The notes beneath the pieces were generated by a model. It ran no database searches. It was not told the origin of the DNA and was given only the letters and a program-made list of their open reading frames with translations. The position numbers and the translations under genes were made by a program. A stretch of 64,000 bases of DNA from Microbacterium lemovicicum (GTDB taxonomy: Bacteria; Actinomycetota; Actinomycetes; Actinomycetales; Microbacteriaceae), in assembly GCF_003991875.1 (NCBI RefSeq), contig NZ_CP031423.1, positions 2,914,001 through 2,978,000 on the forward strand. Reading direction: 5' to 3'. Shown here one piece after another: positions 17,185 to 25,881 of this stretch (positions within the stretch are counted from its first letter, which is position 1; each line of letters opens with the position of its first letter).

Positions 17185-18360
17185 TCAGCTCGCGCCGACC
17201 CGGTCTTCGCCGACGGATGCCGCGACATCGGCCGGCGCGACCGACTCTTCAGCAGCGGAGGTCCCGGACGGGATCGTCGCGGCCGTGGCGGCGGCGACGG
17301 CGGCGTCGATCCGGGCCTGGACGCGTGCACCCGACCGACGTCGCACAGCCCGCCAGCCGAAGAACCCGCCGACGATCAGCAGCAGGAGCACCAGCTGCGA
17401 CCACGGCACCGTCCACACCGTGAACGCCGTGGAGGCGGAGGCCAGTTCCGCCTCCACCGAGTCCTCCCCCACGACGACGGGCGCGGAGCGCACCTCCCCC
17501 CAGGCGAAGAAGAGCGGCGCGACGGGGACCGTGACGGTCGCGGTCGTCGCCTGGCCGGGCAGCACCTCGCGCTGCGACGACACCTCGCGGGCCGCGCCGG
17601 CGCCGAGCGGCCCCTGCAGAGCCGTCTCGGTCTCCGCTCCGAGGCGCACGTTGCCCGCGTTCGCCAGCGCATAGGTCACCGTGACCATCGACGGCTCGAA
17701 CGGGTTCCACGACGGGGTGACCGCCGTCTGCACGGCCTCCGGCACGACGGCCGCCACGACGTCGCCCGAGACGCGGAGGTGCATCCGGACTCCGACGCGC
17801 GATGCGAGTTGGACGTTCGAGCCGTTCGCCGGCACGAACTCCGCGACGACGCCCGCGGGGTGGTCGCCGGGCGTCGCGTTGCCCGGCACCGAGATCTCGA
17901 TCGGGATGAGGGCGGTGGCTCCCGCCTCGAGGGGGAGGAGCATCCCTCCCCCGTCGCGCGGCGTCGAGCCGGCGACGTCTCCGAGCGCGACCCACGAGCC
18001 TCCGTCGCTCGGCGCCTGATCGGCGGGGACGAGGTCGAAGCCGCCACTGCTGCTGATGGTGCCGTCACTCGCGTAGACCGCGAAGGTGGCCGGCTGTGCG
18101 CTGAAGTTGGTGAGAGCGATCGCATCGGATGCCTGCGCACCGCCGTCGATGACGTGGCGCAGTGAGACGCGGCCGTCGGGGCCGTCAGCGGTGGCGGGCT
18201 GGAGCGCCCAGGTGGTGCCGCCGGCCGGCGTCGGAGCCGCCTCCCCCGACCATGCGGAGGGAGAGGCCGGCTGGGCGCCCGAGGCGGCTGCCGGTGCAGC
18301 ACTCAGACAGGCCGCGACGACGGCGGCGAGAACGAGAAGGGTGCGAGGCCGAGCGTTCAT
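17185..18360 (-). CDS. DUF916-like secreted membrane-anchored protein
   Basis: This is a 391-residue exported protein with a Sec signal peptide (LLVLAAVVAACLSAAPAAASG), an N-terminal immunoglobulin-like region resembling DUF916 (peptidoglycan-binding partner of WxL proteins), a second beta-rich domain and a C-terminal transmembrane helix (SQLVLLLLIVGGFFGWRAV) with a basic stop-transfer (RRRSG). A ~45-residue Ala/Ser/Glu cytoplasmic tail follows. GGAGGACACC precedes the ATG. It lies 83 bp after the esterase gene, beyond a strong hairpin. DUF916 proteins in Firmicutes are encoded with WxL-domain proteins and help hold them at the wall. The esterase C-terminus may be such a domain. No enzyme activity is implied. 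Confidence 0.75.
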   Translation of the reverse strand: MNARPRTLLVLAAVVAACLSAAPAAASGAQPASPSAWSGEAAPTPAGGTTWALQPATADGPDGRVSLRHVIDGGAQASDAIALTNFSAQPATFAVYASDGTISSSGGFDLVPADQAPSDGGSWVALGDVAGSTPRDGGGMLLPLEAGATALIPIEISVPGNATPGDHPAGVVAEFVPANGSNVQLASRVGVRMHLRVSGDVVAAVVPEAVQTAVTPSWNPFEPSMVTVTYALANAGNVRLGAETETALQGPLGAGAAREVSSQREVLPGQATTATVTVPVAPLFFAWGEVRSAPVVVGEDSVEAELASASTAFTVWTVPWSQLVLLLLIVGGFFGWRAVRRRSGARVQARIDAAVAAATAATIPSGTSAAEESVAPADVAASVGEDRVGAS

Positions 18361-18371
18361 GGTGTCCTCCG

Positions 18372-18404
18372 AGGACGCGGCCGGCGATCGGCCGGCCGCG
18401 TCCT
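18372..18404 (-). terminator. Perfect 14-bp hairpin between esterase and DUF916-like genes
   Basis: AGGACGCGGCCGGC (18372-18385) pairs perfectly with GCCGGCCGCGTCCT (18391-18404) around a 5-nt loop. There is no T-tract. It sits between two same-strand genes just before the ribosome site of the second. It could be a partial terminator, or a stabiliser that sets the ratio of the two products. Confidence 0.6.
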
Positions 18405-18443
18405 GTCAGGTGTTGCGTGGGTCCTGCGTGATGGTGATGCGGG

Positions 18444-21149
18444 TCAGTCGACGGGGAACAGAGAGATCGTCACCTGACCGGTGTAGGTGCCGGGCTGGGT
18501 GTCCACGGGGACCTCCAGTCGCAGCTCCGCGCCGAGCTTGGCGGTGCCGAAGCGTCCCTCACGGTCCGCCGAGGCCAGCTCGCCCGGCGTGGTCAGCCCG
18601 GGTCCGGCATCCATCACCGTCAGCACCGGGTCACCGGCTGACAGACCAGGACGCGGGGTCAGCACCTGCGGGATCCAGCCGAAGTGCTCCGCCTCGACGG
18701 TCTGACCGTCGGAGGTGAACGCGTCCGCCTGACCCGACACGGCCCACCCGCCCAGACCCGCCTGCTGCGCGGTGCGGGAATCGGTGACCGTCACCTCGGG
18801 CAGCGCGCCCGTCATCCGCAGACGGTCGCCGGCGTTCTCCGGAGCCGACAGCGCCACCCCGTCGCCGAAGTCAGCGACCGTGAGGGCCAGCACACCGTTC
18901 TCGGCCTCCGGGATCGTCGCCTCCACCGGAATCCCCGACGACGTGTCCGCCTTGAACAGCCGCGGAGCGAAATCGATCAGGGCCTTCTGCCACACGTCCC
19001 AGCTGTGCGGGCCGGCGATCACCGGGTTGAACTCGAACTCGATGCCCCTGCTCGTGAGGGAGTCCACCAGCGCCAGCGTGTTCTGGTAGGTGAAGTCCTG
19101 GATGTCACCGGTGTAGATGCGCAGGAGCTTGGTTCCCGCGTTGATGGCCGCGACATCCGCGGTCGCGGGGACGTTGGCGAAGGCGGAGAAGCCTCCGACG
19201 TAGGCGAACTCGCCGGGGTACTGGAACAGCGTCGTCAGCGCGTGTCCGGAACCCATCGACAGCCCGGCGAGAGCGCGCTCCGCGGGATCATCGCTGATGT
19301 TGTAGCTCGCATCGACGGCGGGGATGATCGCCTGGCGCAGTTCGTTCTGGAAGTTGACCCCGTTTCCGTTGCCCATGACGACGACCATCGGACCGATGCT
19401 CCCGTCCTGGTACAGGTTGTCGAGGATCTGGGCAGCACGGCCGACCTTCACCCAGTCCGACCAGGTCTGTCCCGCTCCGTGCTGGAGGAAGAAGACCGGA
19501 TACGGCTCCGCGCGATCCGCGTCGTACCCCGGAGGTGTCCACACGTTGGCGGAGCGCTGCTGGTTGGCCGCGGTGCTCTGATACGTCAGCTCGGAGACGG
19601 ATCCCCGCTGACCCTCGGGCACGTCGCCCAGGAAGTCGCCGCGCAGACCGTCACCGGCGACGAAGAACGTGCTCCAGTTCGGCTCGGACGGCAGGTTGTC
19701 GGCGGGGTTGCCGGTGTCCTTCTTGTCCACGCGGTCGACGATGAACTTGTAGTAGTACGAGCCGCCCGGGACGGCACCCACCGTCACCCGCCAGCGATCG
19801 CCCGACTTCACCATCGGGATGCGGAGCCATCCCCCCGCGGGGGCGAAGTTGCCCCAGACGGTGACGTTCTTGGCGTCGGCGTACTCGGTGCCGGTCTCGA
19901 AGGTCACGATCCCGTTCTCATCGATGAACGGCGTCGGCGTGGTCCCCGGAGCCGGCAGCGAGGTCGGCCCGGTCAGCTCGAGGTTGCCCTCGCTCGGCCC
20001 GTGGTCATCGACCGTGCGGAACAGACGCGACGCGAAGTCGCGCAGGTTCTCCCGCCACGTGTTCCACGTCCCACCCGTCTCCGCGGTGACCCCGTCGAAC
20101 TCGTACTCCACACCCGCACCGTCCAGCTTCTGCACGAGGCTGACGTTCTGGTTGTAGGACGAGTCCGTCGCGTTGCCGACATACAGCCGGATGAGATCGG
20201 TCGCATCGTTGATCTGAGCCGCCTTGGCCGACCCGATGCTGCTCACCAGGCCGCCCGAGAACGAGCCCACCTTGGAGAACTCACCCGTGTCGGTCAGCAG
20301 CAGGTTCAGCGCCTGCGACCCGCCCCGTCCGATCCCCGCGATGGCCTGATCAGCCGGCTCGTCCGAGATGTTGAAGTCCTCGCGCGCCGCCGGGACGATG
20401 TTGTCCAGCACCTCCGCACGCGCCTCCGACGTGTCACCGTCGCCCATCACGACGACCATCGGCTCCGCCTCGCCCTCCACCACGAGGTTGTCCAGGATCT
20501 GACCCACCCGGCCCAGCTCCGCCCACTCCCGGTAGCTCTGCCCGGCATCACCCAGCAGATACAGCACCGGATACGGCTCCGCCCGCTCCGCGTCATAGCT
20601 CGGCGGAGTCCACACCAGCGCCGACCGCTCCGCACCCGCCGTGGAGCTGTCATACGAGATCGTCTGCAGCGCACCACCCGCCGGCACATCCGCCATCCAC
20701 GCCGACTCCGCACCCGACACGAAGATCGTGTTCAACGACCCGTCCGACGACACCTCCTGCGGCGACCCCGGATTACGGAAAGACACCAACGCCTCCGAGC
20801 CTCCGACCGTCGCCTTGTAGCGGTACGAGTACAGCCCCGGCTCGAGGGGCCCGATCGTGCCCGTCCAGTTGTCGCCGCTGCGCGACATGTTCAGCTGCGC
20901 GGTGGTCTTCCCCGGACCGAAGCCGCCTTCGACCGCCACCATCGCCGCCTCCGAGCCGACGGCCGTGACGACCGCCGCGTTCGGGACCGAGAACCGGTAG
21001 TACGCATCCTGCGGCACCGAGACCCAGGAGTCGTCGTCCACCGCCATCGCCGGCGGTGCCGCCAGAAGCGACCCCACCCCCACCGCTGCGGCCGTCATCG
21101 CGGCCGCCCATCTGCTGCGCGTGCGACTGCGCCGCGCCCGAGTATCCAT
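18444..21149 (-). CDS. Secreted double-domain CE1-like esterase with C-terminal WxL-like domain
   Basis: This is a 901-residue secreted protein with a basic Sec signal peptide ending near AMA (residue 36). Two copies of an E-set/CBM48-like domain plus an EsterD/CE1 esterase domain follow. The second copy has a complete triad context: Ser631 in GLSMG and His715 in GPHSWDVW. The first copy has Gly274 in GIGRG and Thr361 where the His should be, so it is probably inactive. The C-terminal ~160 residues are beta-rich, with GWAVSG resembling a WxL motif. CE1 enzymes remove feruloyl or acetyl groups from xylan. LacI-type sites lie 130-205 bp upstream, tying it to the GH51/GH5 system. Confidence 0.85.
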   Translation of the reverse strand: MDTRARRSRTRSRWAAAMTAAAVGVGSLLAAPPAMAVDDDSWVSVPQDAYYRFSVPNAAVVTAVGSEAAMVAVEGGFGPGKTTAQLNMSRSGDNWTGTIGPLEPGLYSYRYKATVGGSEALVSFRNPGSPQEVSSDGSLNTIFVSGAESAWMADVPAGGALQTISYDSSTAGAERSALVWTPPSYDAERAEPYPVLYLLGDAGQSYREWAELGRVGQILDNLVVEGEAEPMVVVMGDGDTSEARAEVLDNIVPAAREDFNISDEPADQAIAGIGRGGSQALNLLLTDTGEFSKVGSFSGGLVSSIGSAKAAQINDATDLIRLYVGNATDSSYNQNVSLVQKLDGAGVEYEFDGVTAETGGTWNTWRENLRDFASRLFRTVDDHGPSEGNLELTGPTSLPAPGTTPTPFIDENGIVTFETGTEYADAKNVTVWGNFAPAGGWLRIPMVKSGDRWRVTVGAVPGGSYYYKFIVDRVDKKDTGNPADNLPSEPNWSTFFVAGDGLRGDFLGDVPEGQRGSVSELTYQSTAANQQRSANVWTPPGYDADRAEPYPVFFLQHGAGQTWSDWVKVGRAAQILDNLYQDGSIGPMVVVMGNGNGVNFQNELRQAIIPAVDASYNISDDPAERALAGLSMGSGHALTTLFQYPGEFAYVGGFSAFANVPATADVAAINAGTKLLRIYTGDIQDFTYQNTLALVDSLTSRGIEFEFNPVIAGPHSWDVWQKALIDFAPRLFKADTSSGIPVEATIPEAENGVLALTVADFGDGVALSAPENAGDRLRMTGALPEVTVTDSRTAQQAGLGGWAVSGQADAFTSDGQTVEAEHFGWIPQVLTPRPGLSAGDPVLTVMDAGPGLTTPGELASADREGRFGTAKLGAELRLEVPVDTQPGTYTGQVTISLFPVD

Positions 21150-21278
21150 CACCGTTGATTCCTCTCTGGGGTGTCGATGCGCAGGTCCGCGCACCGCCGG
21201 CCACCGCCGCGAGACGTCCGCGAGCCGGCTGCCGTGTAGTGGCGTCCACCACCCCGGATGAGGCGAGGATCATCCGTT

Positions 21279-21355
21279 TACAACGTAGTAAACGCCTCCG
21301 TGCTCAAGAGTGCCGCTCGGGCCGCAGGAGGTCAAGGAAAATTTCTAACGTTGTA
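21279..21355. promoter_or_regulatory. Two LacI-type operator variants upstream of esterase gene
   Basis: TACAACGTAGTA (21279-21290) lies inside a larger near-palindrome with GTTTAC/GTAAAC arms. TCTAACGTTGTA (21344-21355) is a second copy. Each differs from TACAACGTTGTA by one or two bases and keeps the central ACGT. They lie in the 262-bp gap before the esterase gene, which otherwise holds no coding sequence that I can support. Repression by the LacI protein at 16144 is inferred. Confidence 0.65.
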
Positions 21356-21411
21356 CAAGAGACGCGGAACAGCACCCAGCGCCGCCGGAGGAGGTCCGTC
21401 GGGTCGGCGAC

Positions 21412-21702
21412 TCAATGACGCGCCGGCGGTCCCATCCGACCGGGGAGGAACGGCAGCACCGGCGCGCGATACGCGATCGGTCCGTCATCCGCCGGATCGA
21501 TCGTCAGCTCGGCTCGGCCGAAGCGCCAGAACCGGGCGAAGAGATAGACCCCGAGCACGACGGGGCGTTCGTCCGGCAGCTGCCAGGTGCCCACACCCCA
21601 CTGCACGGGCTGCCCTCGACCCTCGATGACGAGCGTGGGACGGATGCCGGCGTAGAGCGCGAACCGCGGCTTGTGCAGCGTCAGCTCGATGCGCCGGGTC
21701 AT
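21412..21702 (-). CDS. Small conserved-looking hypothetical protein
   Basis: This is a protein of 96 residues from the ATG at 21702 (MTRRIELTLHKPRFALYAGI). The longer open frame upstream is Arg/Pro-rich repeat translation and is not believable. The protein is rich in beta-forming residues and Pro, with no signal peptide or clear helix long enough for a membrane anchor. I do not recognise a domain. It is on the same strand as the esterase, 262 bp before it, and separated by the operator region, so the two need not be co-regulated. Confidence 0.6.
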   Translation of the reverse strand: MTRRIELTLHKPRFALYAGIRPTLVIEGRGQPVQWGVGTWQLPDERPVVLGVYLFARFWRFGRAELTIDPADDGPIAYRAPVLPFLPGRMGPPARH

Positions 21703-21751
21703 CGAGCGCGCCGCGAGGTCATCACGCCACCGTAGCCGGTGGCCGTGGCAT

Positions 21752-21802
21752 CCGGTCTCCGGTCTCCGGTCTCCGGTCCCGGTCTCCGGTTCCGGTCTCC
21801 GG
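21752..21802. repeat. Short tandem repeat, unit CCGGTCT
   Basis: Seven or so copies of a 6-7 nt unit (CCGGTCT, with CCGGTC and CCGGTT variants) lie in the gap between the small hypothetical gene and the divergent glycosyltransferase gene. Copy number could vary by slippage. No coding use is likely. Confidence 0.7.
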
Positions 21803-21859
21803 CGGCGACGCGCGTCACCCCTGATGCGCTCCGGCACTCATGCGCCGTAGATTTCGAGT

Positions 21860-22714
21860 GTGACCGTTCGGCCGCTTCCCCCCGCAGGAGGTCCTGCGGC
21901 GCGCGGCAGCGATCAGCTCCCGCGCGTCTCGGTCATCGTGCCCGCCTTCAACGAGGTCGAGACGGTCGGCCGGTGCCTCGCCGCCCTCCGGCGCCAGAGC
22001 GTGGCTCCCTTCGAGGTGATCGTGGTCGACAATATGTCGACGGACGGCACGCTGGAGCACGCCCGCGCACTCGCGACCGTCGACCCGTCCGTGACGGTGA
22101 TCACCCAGACCGGTGCCCAGGGGCTCGTCCCCACCCGCGATTGCGGCTTCGACGCCGCACGCGGCGACGTGCTGGCGCGCATCGATGCCGACACGGTCGT
22201 CTCGGCCGACTGGGTCCGTCAGCTCGCGCTGTCGTTCGCGAGGCCCGGCATCGCGGCCACCACCGGCCCCGTGGGGTATTACGACCTGCCGCTGGCCACG
22301 GTGATGCGCCAGGTCGACGACTTCGCCCGCCGGGCCATCACCACCATCTGCGGAGCGCCCTTCCTCTACGGGAGCAACATGGCCCTGCGGCGATCGGCGT
22401 GGCGCAGCATCCGGTCATCGGTCTGCTCCGACCCCGACGACCTCTTCCACGAGGACATCGACCTGGCCGTGCATCTGGCCCAGCACGGCCTGCCGATCGG
22501 CTACACGCCGCGGATGGTCGCCACCGTCTCGGCGCGACGCATGGGCGATTCGGCGGCGGAGTTCGCCGACTACACGCGGCGCTTCGACCGCACCCTCGAT
22601 GCGCACGGCGTGCGGCACGCGTCGCTTCGGGTCACCGGCGCGCTGCTGCGGCGCGCGTATCCTGTGCTCCACCACGCGCACCGGTACGAGGTGCGTCGCG
22701 CCGCAGCCGCCTGA
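21860..22714 (+). CDS. Family 2 glycosyltransferase
   Basis: This is a 284-residue GT-A glycosyltransferase. The N-terminal VSVIVPAFNE, the nucleotide-binding VVDNMSTDGT and the metal-binding DAD in RIDADTVVS are typical. HEDIDLAVHLAQHG matches the ED(xxx) acceptor motif. No transmembrane segment is obvious, so it is probably peripheral, transferring a sugar to a wall or lipid acceptor. The GTG start follows a weak ribosome site. It is a single gene, convergent with the flavoprotein gene 37 bp later. Donor and acceptor cannot be read from sequence. Confidence 0.88.
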   Translation: MTVRPLPPAGGPAARGSDQLPRVSVIVPAFNEVETVGRCLAALRRQSVAPFEVIVVDNMSTDGTLEHARALATVDPSVTVITQTGAQGLVPTRDCGFDAARGDVLARIDADTVVSADWVRQLALSFARPGIAATTGPVGYYDLPLATVMRQVDDFARRAITTICGAPFLYGSNMALRRSAWRSIRSSVCSDPDDLFHEDIDLAVHLAQHGLPIGYTPRMVATVSARRMGDSAAEFADYTRRFDRTLDAHGVRHASLRVTGALLRRAYPVLHHAHRYEVRRAAAA

Positions 22715-22751
22715 CGGCTGCCGACGCGTCAGGGTCGCGGTCGCCGGACGA

Positions 22752-23879
22752 TCACCGTCGCAGGCCCGTGACGAGCCGCGGGGTGAGCAGACCGTCGGCC
22801 AGCCCGATCCGCAGGAGGTCGTCGAAGACGCGCTGGTCGCGGCGGCACGCGCGCACGGCCGCGTCGATGATGCGCGGGGCCCGCGTCCCCCGCGCGAGAA
22901 GCGTGGTGTGCCGGAAGTGCCTCCCCAGGGCGCCGCGCATGGCGCGGCGGTACAGCGTGCCCGCCCGGGCTCCGGCGAGCGCCGCCCGCCCCGCGAGCTG
23001 CCCCGACCGCACGGCGTAGAAGATCCCCTCCCCCGTCAGCGGGTTGATGAGGCACTGCGCGTCGCCGACGAGGAGGATGCGCCCGTCGGGGATCGGCGGG
23101 CGGCCCGTCGACAGCGGCAGGCGGTGCGCGCGCAGCGCGTCGCGCGGACCGCCCGCGGGGGCGAGCGCGTCCCACCGCTCCAGCATCGCCGCACGCGACG
23201 GCGGCGCGGCCGTGAGCACCTCGCCGTAGCCGACGTTCGCCCGCCCGGTGCCGTCGGGGAAGCTCCAGGCGTAGGCCGGCCAGTGCGCGGAGGTCATGGT
23301 GATGACCTGCGTGCCGGTCTGTCCGGCGGGCTCGTCGGCGTACGCGCGGAAGGCGAGCGCCACCGTGCCGGCCGGGGGCGCCGGGTGCAGCGCCCGGCGC
23401 ACGACCGATTCGGCGCCGTCCGCCCCCACCACGACGTCCGCCCGCAGCCCGTCGACGGTGACACCGTCCGGCGTCGACTCGACGGAGCGCACCGCGTGCT
23501 GACGGAGCACGACGCCCTGGCGCAGCGCCTCCGCGACGATGCGGGCGTCGAGCACGCGCCGCGGGATGACGTGGGCCGGCCGCGCCAGGGGACGCTCGAC
23601 CTCTGTGCCGCCGGGGGCCGCCAGGCGGAGCCGCTCGACCGGCGGATAGCCGTCGGCGATGGCCGCGGCATCCATCCCCAGCTCTGCGAGCACGTCGAAG
23701 GCCTCGGCGGCGATGCCGTCGCCGCAGACCTTGTCGCGGGGGAAGTCCGAGCGGTCCAGGAGCAGCACCCGCGCACCGGGGCGGGTGCGGCAGGCGGCCA
23801 CTGCCGCCGCGCACCCCGCGGGCCCCGCGCCCACCACGATGACGTCCCAGCGCTCGGAATCCGACTCCTCGTGCGTCAT
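22752..23879 (-). CDS. Geranylgeranyl reductase-family FAD oxidoreductase
   Basis: This is a 375-residue flavoprotein with an N-terminal dinucleotide-binding motif (VIVVGAGPAGCAAA), the GGR-family signature DKVCGDGIAAEA, and the second FAD motif GRILLVGDAQCLINPLTGEGI. Enzymes of this family reduce isoprenoid double bonds (menaquinone side chain or archaeal-type lipids) or act as halogenase/hydroxylase relatives. Menaquinone reductase (MenJ-like) is one possibility. It stands alone, with no isoprenoid genes beside it. The C-terminal Arg-rich stretch may bind membrane lipid. Confidence 0.85.
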   Translation of the reverse strand: MTHEESDSERWDVIVVGAGPAGCAAAVAACRTRPGARVLLLDRSDFPRDKVCGDGIAAEAFDVLAELGMDAAAIADGYPPVERLRLAAPGGTEVERPLARPAHVIPRRVLDARIVAEALRQGVVLRQHAVRSVESTPDGVTVDGLRADVVVGADGAESVVRRALHPAPPAGTVALAFRAYADEPAGQTGTQVITMTSAHWPAYAWSFPDGTGRANVGYGEVLTAAPPSRAAMLERWDALAPAGGPRDALRAHRLPLSTGRPPIPDGRILLVGDAQCLINPLTGEGIFYAVRSGQLAGRAALAGARAGTLYRRAMRGALGRHFRHTTLLARGTRAPRIIDAAVRACRRDQRVFDDLLRIGLADGLLTPRLVTGLRR

Positions 23880-24131
23880 CCTCCGACTGTCTCACGCCGG
23901 CGCACCCGGCGGTCCGCGGAGCTTTGGATACCCACCCGGCCGGCGGCGACCAGATCGGTGAGACGTCGGAGCGGGTGAGGCCACGACGTCGACGCGCGGA
24001 CGGAGGCCGTCACCGCGCCTCAGTGCGGAGCGTGGAACTCCGTCTCGCCGCTCTTCCCGTCGGATCCAGCCCCCTGTCGCACGAGGCCCTAGGTCTTCTC
24101 GGTCATGCCGTTCTCCGTTCCATCGGCCCGC

Positions 24132-24884
24132 TCACTCCCACAGCACCACGCTGCGGTCGCCGAGATCGAGCACGCGCGCGGTCGCCTCGTACAGCGCCGA
24201 CAGGTTCTGCGCCGTCAGCACCTCGCGCACCGGCCCGTGATGCACGACCCGACCGTCGCGCATCGCCACGACGTCGTCGGCGAACTGCGCGGCGACGTTG
24301 ATGTCATGCAGGACCACCACGACGGTCATCCCGCGCTCGGCGACCAGACGGCGCAGCAGCTTCATCAGGCCGACGCTGTGGCGCGGGTCGAGGTTGTTGA
24401 GAGGCTCGTCCAGCAGGAGGTGGTCGGTGTCCTGGGCGATCGCCATCGCCACGAACGCTCTCTGTCGCTGCCCTCCCGACAGCTCGTCGAGGAACCGTCC
24501 GCGGACAGCCCCGAGGTCGAGCAGCTCGATGGCGTCCTCGATGTGGAGACGGTCCTCGGCTGTGCGCCGGGACCCGCCGTGCGGGAAGCGCCCGTAGGCC
24601 ACGAGGTCCTCGACGCTGAGGCGGATCGCGAGGTGGTTGTCCTGCCGCAGGATCGCCAGCCTCCGGGCCAGGTCGCGCGATCGCACCGCCGCGACATCCA
24701 GTCCGTCGACCGTGATGACGCCCGCATCCGTGCCGATCAGCCGGCCGACGGCGGCCAGCAGGGTCGACTTGCCCGCCCCGTTGGGCCCGATGATGGCGGT
24801 GAGGCCGGCCGAGATGCGCAGGTCGACGTCGTCGACGGCGAGGAGGGAGCCGTGGCGCTTGACCACGGAGTCGATCGAGATCAC
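24132..24884 (-). CDS. Iron-siderophore ABC transporter ATPase, FecE/FepC type
   Basis: This is the cytoplasmic ATPase of an iron-siderophore importer, 250 residues. Walker A is GPNGAGKST, the signature is LSGGQRQRAF, Walker B is HLLLDEPLNNLD and the switch His is in VVVLHDIN. The GTG start lies 1 nt after the stop of the FecD-type permease gene. It is last in a four-gene operon led by the binding protein with a DtxR/IdeR box. Confidence 0.95.
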   Translation of the reverse strand: MISIDSVVKRHGSLLAVDDVDLRISAGLTAIIGPNGAGKSTLLAAVGRLIGTDAGVITVDGLDVAAVRSRDLARRLAILRQDNHLAIRLSVEDLVAYGRFPHGGSRRTAEDRLHIEDAIELLDLGAVRGRFLDELSGGQRQRAFVAMAIAQDTDHLLLDEPLNNLDPRHSVGLMKLLRRLVAERGMTVVVVLHDINVAAQFADDVVAMRDGRVVHHGPVREVLTAQNLSALYEATARVLDLGDRSVVLWE

Positions 24885-24885
24885 G

Positions 24886-25881
24886 TCAGCGGGCCCTTCC
24901 GGTGAGCACGAGGATGATGAAGAAGATGCCGCCGGCGAACTCGATGACGACGGGCAGCTCGGTGCCGAAGCCCAGGACGCGATCGAGGATCAGCTGACCT
25001 CCGACGAGCGCGATGACGCCGATGGCGATGGCCGCGGGGATGCTGCGCATGTGCCGGTGCCCGACGGCCCCGTACGCGAGCGTCGCCACGAGCAGCCCGA
25101 AGAACGTGACGGGGCCGACCAGCGCGGTGGATGCCGCGACCATCGCCGCGATCGCGACGACCGCGTGCATCACCACGCGCCGGTGCTCGACGCCCAGGGA
25201 GACGGCCGTGGCCTCCCCCAGCGCCAGGACGTCCAGCGACCGCCGGATCGGCCACAGCGAGGCGACGGCCACGACGACCAGCACTCCGGTGGGCACCAGC
25301 AGATCGCGGTCGATCGAGGTGAAGCTGGCGAAGGCGAGGTTCTGGATGATCGCGAAGGTGTCGGGGTCGAGCAGTCGCTGCAGGAAGGCAGTGACCGCAC
25401 GGAAGAGCACGCCCAGGACCAGCCCCGCCAGCACGATGACGTGCAGGTCGAGACGTCGCCGCACGAACAGCCACCAGTACAGCAGCACGATCGCCCCGCC
25501 CATGAGCACGAGCTCGACGATCCACGAGGCCAGCGGCGGTGCCGACACCAGCAGCGCCGGCCCGATGAGGAAGGCGGTGAGCACCTGGATGGCCAGGAAG
25601 ATCGCGTCGAAGCCCATGATGCCCGGCGTCAGGATGCGGTTGGCCGTGATCGTCTGGAAGAGCACCGTGGCGACCCCGACCGCGGCGGCCGCGATGACCA
25701 TGCCCGCGACGGTCCGGCCGCGCAGGCCCAGGGCGTACTCCCACTTGCCGGGCAGGCCGGTCAGCAGGAAGAGGGCGACGACGAGGACGGCGGCGGCTGC
25801 CAGCGCGATCAGCCGGGCGGCGGGAGAGTGCAGGAGCCCCCGGGCGTGAGGCGGCGGCGAGGTCCTCGACGGCGCGCTCAT
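24886..25881 (-). CDS. Iron-siderophore ABC transporter permease, FecD type
   Basis: This is a polytopic FecCD-family permease of 331 residues with about nine or ten helices. The ATG at 25881 overlaps the stop of the upstream permease (ATGA), which rules out the longer open frame. The ATPase-coupling region (DVLALGEATAVSLGVEHR) is in the second half. It forms a heterodimeric channel with the product of the preceding gene. Confidence 0.94.
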   Translation of the reverse strand: MSAPSRTSPPPHARGLLHSPAARLIALAAAAVLVVALFLLTGLPGKWEYALGLRGRTVAGMVIAAAAVGVATVLFQTITANRILTPGIMGFDAIFLAIQVLTAFLIGPALLVSAPPLASWIVELVLMGGAIVLLYWWLFVRRRLDLHVIVLAGLVLGVLFRAVTAFLQRLLDPDTFAIIQNLAFASFTSIDRDLLVPTGVLVVVAVASLWPIRRSLDVLALGEATAVSLGVEHRRVVMHAVVAIAAMVAASTALVGPVTFFGLLVATLAYGAVGHRHMRSIPAAIAIGVIALVGGQLILDRVLGFGTELPVVIEFAGGIFFIILVLTGRAR

